From CAZVWJ01 sp964631325 (lineage in GTDB: Bacteria; T1Sed10-126): a stretch of 19,067 nt of DNA. Positions 14,265 through 19,067 of this stretch are shown piece by piece; positions within the stretch are counted from its first letter, which is position 1, and every line of letters begins with the position of its first letter. The stretch lies in NCBI GenBank assembly GCA_964631325.1, contig CAZVWJ010000050.1, positions 1 to 19,067 on the forward strand, read 5' to 3'. The notes beneath the pieces were generated by a model. That model was given only the letters and a program-made list of their open reading frames with translations, ran no database searches and was not told the DNA's origin. The position numbers were made by a program, and so were the translations under genes.

Positions 14265-14270
14265 TATAAT
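14265..14270 (+). promoter_or_regulatory. Possible -10 element before the FapA gene
   Basis: A perfect TATAAT lies 12 bases before the first ATG at 14282. The best upstream hexamer, TTGCAA (14246-14251), is only 13 bases away, so the promoter is not canonical. If used, transcription would start near 14277 with a leader of only a few bases, which would favour the second in-frame ATG at 14300 or leaderless initiation. Confidence 0.3.
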
Positions 14271-14281
14271 CATTTTTTGCT

Positions 14282-17200
14282 ATGGGGGTTTATATTCCGA
14301 TGGCTGAGGCTGAAGCAACCGATGATTCGCCGGACGAGGAAGCAGATGTTGAACTTCCGGACGAGGAGATAATGGATCTTGAGGACAGTCTGGGAAAAAT
14401 CCAAGGGACAACTATCCGCTCAAGCGGGATTGAGGAGAAAGAAAAGTCCGGGGTAACAAAAGAATACGTGTTCAACAAGCACGAAGAAAAAATTGGAGAG
14501 GAACAAGCAACGGGAAAGAGCATAGAGGCCCAACTTGAGAAAATCAGTGAATCGATGGAAAACTTTGAGGAGGTTAACCCGGGTCAGCTGGTAGCGGCGG
14601 ATTTAACTGAAGACGGTGAGCCCCGGTTTAAAGCCGGAAAATACATTCGGGCTTCGAAGGACAACCGTCGCCTCTTTGCCAGCCGTGCCGGCCAGGTAGT
14701 CTGGTCCGGGGATACTGTCCATGTTTTACCGATTATGCACGTTGATGGTGATGTTGATAGTGATACCGGGGATATAAGATATGATGGAAATGTTTTTATT
14801 GAAGGGAAAGTTGGGGTTAATCGGCTGGTCCAGGCCCGGGGAAATGTTTGGGTTATGGGAATGGTGGACAGGTCGCGGGTAAAAGCCAGTGGTGACGTTA
14901 TCATTCAAGGGGAAATCAAAGGAGGAAAAAAACAAAAAATTGAGGCCCACGGTTTAGTTTACGGAAAATTTGCTGAGAACGCCCGTATTCAGGCCGGCAG
15001 TAAAGTGATAATTAAAGAGGATATAAAACAAAGCAACATCAAGGCCGAGGAAAGTATAATTTTGTCTGACCAGACTGCCAGCATTGTTGGCGGCGAGGTA
15101 GCGGCAAACGAGTTGATCGTTGCGAACGACCTTGGTTCAACAAGTTCTCCGTCGACGAAATTAAGGTTGGGAGCCCAGGGGATATTGCAGGAGGAACTGG
15201 AAAAACTTGAGAACCTGCGGGCTAAGTTGGAAAGCGAGGTGGAGGAAAAGGAAAAAAATGTAAATAATCTGATTGGGAAGCAAGAGGCTGACAGTCTGAA
15301 CCCGGCTAATGAGAAGAAACTGCGTGAGCTGGAATTTGATTTTAATTATGCCCGGGATAATTTTCAGCAGGTAAACCATCGAATAGAAGGTATAAGAGAG
15401 GAACTTAACTCCGATGTTGATAGAAAAATATATGTCCGTGGCACAGTGTTTCCAGGGGTTAAATTGCATATTGGAACCATCAAAGAACCTATAGATGAAG
15501 AGCACAATCACTGCACCATCCGGGGGGAGGAAAAGAAAATTAATTTTGATAGCTTCAACGAGCCGGAGTTAGACCTGGATTTCAGTCTCTCCGTCGGTAA
15601 AAAACTTAAGGAAATCGAGGAAAAATACGAGACGCCTGATTTGGAGGAACTGCGCCGGAATGTCATCTGCGAGGAAGACGTGGAGATGTTTAACCGGGAG
15701 GATCAACTACGGACATTACTGGGAATTGAGGATGATAAAGATCTGGTTCTTATTGATCTTGACCCGGAGCTGGAGAATGCGGGGGACCAGGTGGGGGAAG
15801 AAGAGCTTGAACAGTCAAGGACCTGGTGGGGGATTGAAGTTCGTGGGGATGAAAAAAAGGAGAGCGTGCGTCGCTATTTTGACCCAAACGCAAAGAAATC
15901 GGTCAAGGTAAAGTGTAAATCACCGGAGGAAGGGGTAAAGCGAGCTGCGAAATATCTTGAGGCTGCCGAGGATGAACTGGTGGTTAAAGTTCTTGAGGAG
16001 GGGAAGTCGGGTTTTATGGGGTTTGGAGAAAAGGATTTCTTAATTCGGGTGATCAGGAAGGATGAAATTGAGCAATCCTCGGAGAAGTCAAGTAAAGAAA
16101 AGACGAACTCTTTTGACCTGCTGGAAGAAGCCGAGCAACAGGAGGATGATGATGGATATATAGATTTTGAAAATTCATCTGAAGGTTTGAAATTAGCTGT
16201 TCATCCGCCCGAGGGACATGGTTTTCCGGTGGCTATGGGTCAAGTCGAGGAGGAGCTGAAGGAAAACAATTATGATCAAGATATTAACTGGGACAAGGTT
16301 GAGGAACTTGTGGAAAATCCTACCGGTGAACTGGAGGTAATTGGCCCCTGCCAGAGGGACTCCAATACTGACGGTAGCTTTAGTATTGAAGTTAATGATT
16401 CCGAGACGAAAGCTTACCTGACAGTTATTCCCCCTAAACCTGGCGGAATTCCGCTTACTGAGGAAGAAGTTGAGGAATACCTCGAAGCGGAAGGTTTTAA
16501 TTATGACAAGCAGAAGCTGTCCGAGGTTTTTGAAAAGGAGAAATTCGAGGAGGAAATTGTAATAGCTTCAGGCCAGGAACCGGAGCATGGTCGTGATGGT
16601 GAAATCGAATTTACTTTTAACGGCGGCCCTCAATCGGAGGAAGAGGGAGAGCCCGAAGTAGTTGATCATCACTCAGTTGATGAAATAGCCGGGGTCGAGG
16701 AGGAGGAGGTTCTTGCCGAAATTATTCCTCCCACGAATGGTGAACCGGGCGTCTCGGTTTACGGGAATGAATTACCACCGGAGCCGGGCGAGAGCGTTGA
16801 ACTTGAGACTGGTGAAAACACCAGGTTTTCGGAGGATAGAGCTGAAGTTATAGCCGAAACCGGGGGGCGTGTCAGGCTGGAGGGTGAAGACGCTGAGCAA
16901 AAATTACTGGTTGAACCTGTTTTTGAGATCAACGGTGATCTTGACTATGAGATAGGTAATGTTGACATGGAAGGGGTGGTTGTCGTTGACGGGAAGATCC
17001 TTGATGGTTTCCAGGTTTCGGCAACCCAGAGAGTCGAAGCCGAGTCCGTCGGGAAGGCCCACGTCAAGTCTGGAGGAGACATAATCGTTGACCAGGGGGT
17101 CGTTGGGCGGGGCGAAGGGGTTCTGGAGGCCGAAGGAAATATTTTTGCCAAATACATAGAGAATGCCAGGTTGAAGGCCGGGGAGAGTGTTGTGGTTGAA

Positions 17201-17791
17201 CAGGCTATAATGCACAGCCGGGTTGATGCCGAGGAATACGTTATCGTTGATGGTCAGCGCCGGGGGGATATTATTGGTGGGATAACAAGGGCCGGTGAAG
17301 CAATTCAGGCTCAGAACATCGGAGGGGAACTTGCTTCCAAAACTGAAGTGGAATGCGGTATATCACCAGGACTGCGTGATAAGTTTAGGGAACTGGTGGA
17401 CGAAATCGAAGAGCGAAAGGAGGTAATGGATAAAACCAAGAACGACTTGAAAGGACTTAAGAAAACCGCAAGTAAAGTGGGTGGGATGGAAAATCTTCCG
17501 GAGGATAAAAAGGAACTTCGAGATAAGCTTACGGCAAGAGCAAAAACAATTAAACAGGAAATCAATTCTCTCGGGGATGAACTCGATAATCTAAAATCCA
17601 AAATAAAGGAGATGAGTGGGGGCAAGATTCTTGTTTCGGATACTTTTATGTCCGGGGTTAAAATGACAATTCAAAAGAATTCGATTATTCTGACGGAGGA
17701 TCATCAGAATTGTAAGTTTAAGCTCCACGAAAATGAATTTACTGAAAATAATTTTAAACCGCTTGAAGTGGAACTTGAACGGCCGGACTGA
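14282..17791 (+). CDS. Giant FapA-family (DUF342) protein with two solenoid units and a Jag-N-like domain
   Basis: This 1169-residue protein is about twice the usual FapA length. After an acidic N-terminus (1-100) comes a first beta-solenoid (about 115-300) with repeated short G-x-V/I strands, a coiled coil (about 300-378) and a closing strand block, R-K-I-Y-V-R-G-T-V-F-P-G-V-K (381-394). Residues about 538-592 form a Jag-N/KhpB-N-like domain ending in E-E-G-K-S-G-F-M-G-F-G-E-K. A second, complete FapA unit follows: N-terminal domain with HPPEGHGFPV (641-650) and V-I-P-P-K-P-G-G (715-722), solenoid (about 880-1020), coiled coil (1028-1110) and closing strands V-S-D-T-F-M-S-G-V-K (1118-1127). 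No signal peptide or membrane helix. The first ATG lacks a ribosome site; the second, at 14300, has GGGGG eleven bases upstream. FapA proteins are tied to flagella or polymer/surface assembly, but no flagellar gene is near. Monocistronic. Confidence 0.88.
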   Translation: MGVYIPMAEAEATDDSPDEEADVELPDEEIMDLEDSLGKIQGTTIRSSGIEEKEKSGVTKEYVFNKHEEKIGEEQATGKSIEAQLEKISESMENFEEVNPGQLVAADLTEDGEPRFKAGKYIRASKDNRRLFASRAGQVVWSGDTVHVLPIMHVDGDVDSDTGDIRYDGNVFIEGKVGVNRLVQARGNVWVMGMVDRSRVKASGDVIIQGEIKGGKKQKIEAHGLVYGKFAENARIQAGSKVIIKEDIKQSNIKAEESIILSDQTASIVGGEVAANELIVANDLGSTSSPSTKLRLGAQGILQEELEKLENLRAKLESEVEEKEKNVNNLIGKQEADSLNPANEKKLRELEFDFNYARDNFQQVNHRIEGIREELNSDVDRKIYVRGTVFPGVKLHIGTIKEPIDEEHNHCTIRGEEKKINFDSFNEPELDLDFSLSVGKKLKEIEEKYETPDLEELRRNVICEEDVEMFNREDQLRTLLGIEDDKDLVLIDLDPELENAGDQVGEEELEQSRTWWGIEVRGDEKKESVRRYFDPNAKKSVKVKCKSPEEGVKRAAKYLEAAEDELVVKVLEEGKSGFMGFGEKDFLIRVIRKDEIEQSSEKSSKEKTNSFDLLEEAEQQEDDDGYIDFENSSEGLKLAVHPPEGHGFPVAMGQVEEELKENNYDQDINWDKVEELVENPTGELEVIGPCQRDSNTDGSFSIEVNDSETKAYLTVIPPKPGGIPLTEEEVEEYLEAEGFNYDKQKLSEVFEKEKFEEEIVIASGQEPEHGRDGEIEFTFNGGPQSEEEGEPEVVDHHSVDEIAGVEEEEVLAEIIPPTNGEPGVSVYGNELPPEPGESVELETGENTRFSEDRAEVIAETGGRVRLEGEDAEQKLLVEPVFEINGDLDYEIGNVDMEGVVVVDGKILDGFQVSATQRVEAESVGKAHVKSGGDIIVDQGVVGRGEGVLEAEGNIFAKYIENARLKAGESVVVEQAIMHSRVDAEEYVIVDGQRRGDIIGGITRAGEAIQAQNIGGELASKTEVECGISPGLRDKFRELVDEIEERKEVMDKTKNDLKGLKKTASKVGGMENLPEDKKELRDKLTARAKTIKQEINSLGDELDNLKSKIKEMSGGKILVSDTFMSGVKMTIQKNSIILTEDHQNCKFKLHENEFTENNFKPLEVELERPD

Positions 17792-18058
17792 AGAACCTTT
17801 CTCCTGCCGCTGATTTTAAATTACAGTGTACAAGTCGTTGTGCTGTTTCAGATAAATCAAACACTCTCTTTGGTTTGACCTTCAGGGTTTCCGTTTGCCG
17901 GTCATTTTCTGGAAATTTTTTTAAAATTACCATCGGGTTAGTGGATAGATTTTTAATTTTGAGTTATTTAACAACTTTACCCCCGGAAATTTTTTGATTT
18001 TTTGCAATAACTTAAAAACTTGTATATTGAAATCAGGTTTTGAGGCTCGTTCTAGAGT

Positions 18059-18619
18059 TTAATTTAAAAATATTAGAGTAAATAGCATGAGTCCCCATAG
18101 TCCTATTGGTGCGCCCACCATGACTGCAGCACTGATCGCCATTATCCGGTAGAGCAGTTTTTTGTTTTTAACAACCCGGTTACTTTTGTGAATACAGTAA
18201 AAGACTATGTCGCCCCCCTCCCGGATGAACAGGTAAAAAAGCAATAACCAGATGCAAGTGAATAGAACGGGCAAATCGATGGTCACCAGGAGGACAAGTT
18301 CCGAAAAGGTGTTAACCCAATTCATGGGGATGAATAGCATTTGAACCGTGGCCGGGAGAATACCGAGAATAGTAACAATCAGATGTGTCCAGCTTCGGCG
18401 AATGATATAGGGAGAAAAATCACCACTGTACCACACAAGGGATGTAAGCCAGATTCCATAAAATCCAAGTAGGGCGACAAGAATGGAGAAACGTAAACCC
18501 CACAAACTCCACTCTCGTACGGCGGTTGTGGATGCCTCAAGTAGATAATATAATCCGGCCAGTAACAACAGCCCAAGAACAGATCGATTCAAAATTAAAT
18601 TAGAAAATCTGTTTTTCAT
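18059..18619 (-). CDS. Integral membrane protein, five predicted helices, unknown function
   Basis: I do not recognise this 186-residue family. Hydrophobic segments at about 12-30, 38-62, 78-98, 108-132 and 157-184 indicate five transmembrane helices. Short positively charged loops (R73-R74-S-W near 74; K145-S-N-R-V-V-K-N-K-K near 145-154) suggest, by the positive-inside rule, which loops are cytoplasmic. There is one proline-containing motif in each of helices 3, 4 and 5 (L-P-A, D-L-P, A-P-I-G-L-W-G). The layout faintly resembles Yip1-type membrane proteins, but I cannot support that by motif. The ribosome site is weak. It is convergent with the FapA gene, 267 bp away, with no obvious terminator between them. 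Confidence 0.75.
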   Translation of the reverse strand: MKNRFSNLILNRSVLGLLLLAGLYYLLEASTTAVREWSLWGLRFSILVALLGFYGIWLTSLVWYSGDFSPYIIRRSWTHLIVTILGILPATVQMLFIPMNWVNTFSELVLLVTIDLPVLFTCIWLLLFYLFIREGGDIVFYCIHKSNRVVKNKKLLYRIMAISAAVMVGAPIGLWGLMLFTLIFLN

Positions 18620-18717
18620 TGGTTCTAACCAGCCTGAAATATTTTTAAACTTTCAACCGCCGAAGCTCGTTCGGAAGCAGTTCGGTCCAACAAACAGTAT
18701 TTAATCATATACAAACC

Positions 18718-18755
18718 CGGGCTACAATCAGAAAGCAAAAAGCTTTCTGAGCCCG
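18718..18755. repeat. Bulged hairpin with short T-rich tail
   Basis: CGGGCT (18718-18723) pairs with AGCCCG (18750-18755), and CAGAAAGC (18729-18736) with GCTTTCTG (18742-18749) around an AAAAA loop. Five unpaired bases (ACAAT) lie on the left side only. On the plus strand the stem is followed by TTCTTTAATTT, so weak plus-strand termination is possible. It lies about 100 bp upstream of the membrane protein start, on the other strand. Confidence 0.55.
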
Positions 18756-18790
18756 TTCTTTAATTTGTGCGCACAATTTCAAAAAAGGTG

Positions 18791-18820
18791 TTGACTCGGA
18801 AACGTCAAAATTGGTAAGAT
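18791..18820 (+). promoter_or_regulatory. Sigma70-type promoter
   Basis: TTGACT (18791-18796) and TAAGAT (18815-18820) are separated by 18 bases, close to consensus. Transcription would start near 18827. No start codon or ribosome site follows before the intrinsic terminator at 18849-18872. Confidence 0.6.
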
Positions 18821-18848
18821 AAAAATAGAGTCAAAGAAAGAGAAAATA

Positions 18849-18872
18849 AGCGGGGCCACCCGCTCTTTTTTT
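18849..18872 (+). terminator. Intrinsic terminator
   Basis: AGCGGG (18849-18854) pairs with CCCGCT (18859-18864) around a GCCA loop, followed by C and seven T residues (18866-18872). In the opposite direction the stem is followed by TATTTTC, so weak bidirectional use for a minus-strand gene to the right of the window is possible. Confidence 0.75.
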
Positions 18873-18986
18873 ATGTACACTCCTCTTCCTGTGATTTCTT
18901 CCTCTCAGCTCGATCCCCCGTAGCTTCCATGGAAACTCAGGTTAGTTCTTTCCGGGAATTAACTGAACCCGTGAACGTATGAACAA

Positions 18987-19031
18987 TTGACAGTTACGAC
19001 ATTTGTCGGGTACCAATTTTCCTGACATAAT
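18987..19031 (+). promoter_or_regulatory. Possible promoter with internal palindrome at the window edge
   Basis: TTGTCG (19003-19008) and CATAAT (19026-19031) are 17 bases apart. A second -35-like TTGACA lies at 18987-18992 with no good -10. The -35 overlaps CGACATTTGTCG (18997-19008), a 5-bp inverted repeat with a two-base centre that could be an operator. The gene it would drive is outside the window. Confidence 0.35.
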
Positions 19032-19067
19032 TTTTTCGCTTCTGTTAAAAAAATTCTACGATTTTGT

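Larger units (their letters stand above)
13539..14281. other. 743-bp divergent intergenic region rich in inverted repeats
   Basis: No gene is recognisable between the divergently transcribed U32 operon and the FapA gene. The stretch holds a bipartite hairpin (13714-13759), a 17-bp perfect stem (13900-13938), a long-range inverted repeat with a palindrome at its right foot (13948-14064), the ~72-bp hairpin repeat copy B (14141-14212) and six ACTGT motifs on one strand. Two AGGAGG-like sequences on the minus strand (near 13597-13604 and 13806-13813) have no convincing start codon behind them. I find no tRNA and no riboswitch class I can name. Confidence 0.65.
18620..19067. other. Intergenic right end
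   Basis: No gene is recognisable. The stretch holds a bulged hairpin (18718-18755), a good promoter (18791-18820), an intrinsic terminator (18849-18872) and promoter-like DNA at 18987-19031. Near 18663-18686 there is a short imperfect tandem of the form GAAGC...TTCGG. A gene probably begins or ends just beyond the window. Confidence 0.6.

Noticed and set aside
13539..14281. Riboswitch, tRNA or CRISPR array in the large intergenic region
   Set aside because: No conserved riboswitch core that I know, no cloverleaf, and the inverted repeats are not regularly spaced direct repeats with spacers.
17857..17878. TCAAAC/GTTTGA hairpin as terminator of the FapA gene
   Set aside because: Only six pairs, a ten-base loop and no T run; the 267-bp convergent gap otherwise shows nothing I can support.

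Overview
The window reads as chromosomal DNA from a strictly anaerobic, fermentative bacterium. The evidence is a trimeric NAD-linked [FeFe] hydrogenase, an iron-dependent alcohol dehydrogenase, a two-gene SUF-type Fe-S assembly system and an O2-independent U32-type Fe-S protein. A FapA/DUF342 protein and strong AGGAGG-type ribosome sites fit a Bacillota-like lineage. Many proteins are unusually rich in Asp and Glu, which would suit a halophile (Halanaerobiia-like), but the lineage is an inference and no marker gene is present.

Layout. Positions 1-1350 are a repeat-rich intergenic zone. A 111-bp direct repeat (1-111 and 1113-1223) brackets a small two-gene DUF2283/DUF4258-like module on the minus strand. 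From 1352 to 13538 every gene is on the minus strand. In transcription order (high to low coordinates) they are: U32-family protein, class I methyltransferase and type III polyketide synthase (overlapping, one operon); iron-containing alcohol dehydrogenase; hydB-hydA-hydC hydrogenase operon; a degenerate aldo/keto reductase; a LURP-one/scramblase-like protein; and sufC-sufB.

Positions 13539-14281 form a 743-bp divergent intergenic region with several strong inverted repeats, six same-strand ACTGT motifs, and the second copy of a ~72-bp hairpin repeat whose first copy (1261-1332) lies just past sufB. The only large plus-strand gene (14282-17791) is a 1169-residue FapA-family protein with two beta-solenoid/coiled-coil units and a Jag-N-like domain between them. 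A five-helix membrane protein follows on the minus strand. The right end (18620-19067) has no gene but carries a promoter followed within about 30 bases by an intrinsic terminator.

How the genes fit together. The hydrogenase would couple NADH and probably reduced ferredoxin to H2, the alcohol dehydrogenase would re-oxidise NAD(P)H during fermentation, and sufCB would supply Fe-S clusters to the roughly nine-cluster hydrogenase and the U32 protein. The most interesting unit is the U32-methyltransferase-type III PKS operon. In aerobes, type III PKS clusters often pair the synthase with a methyltransferase and a flavin monooxygenase. Here the third partner is an Fe-S protein of the U32 family, some members of which hydroxylate rings or nucleobases without O2. 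That suggests an anaerobic route to a hydroxylated or methylated phenolic lipid, pyrone or quinone-like compound.
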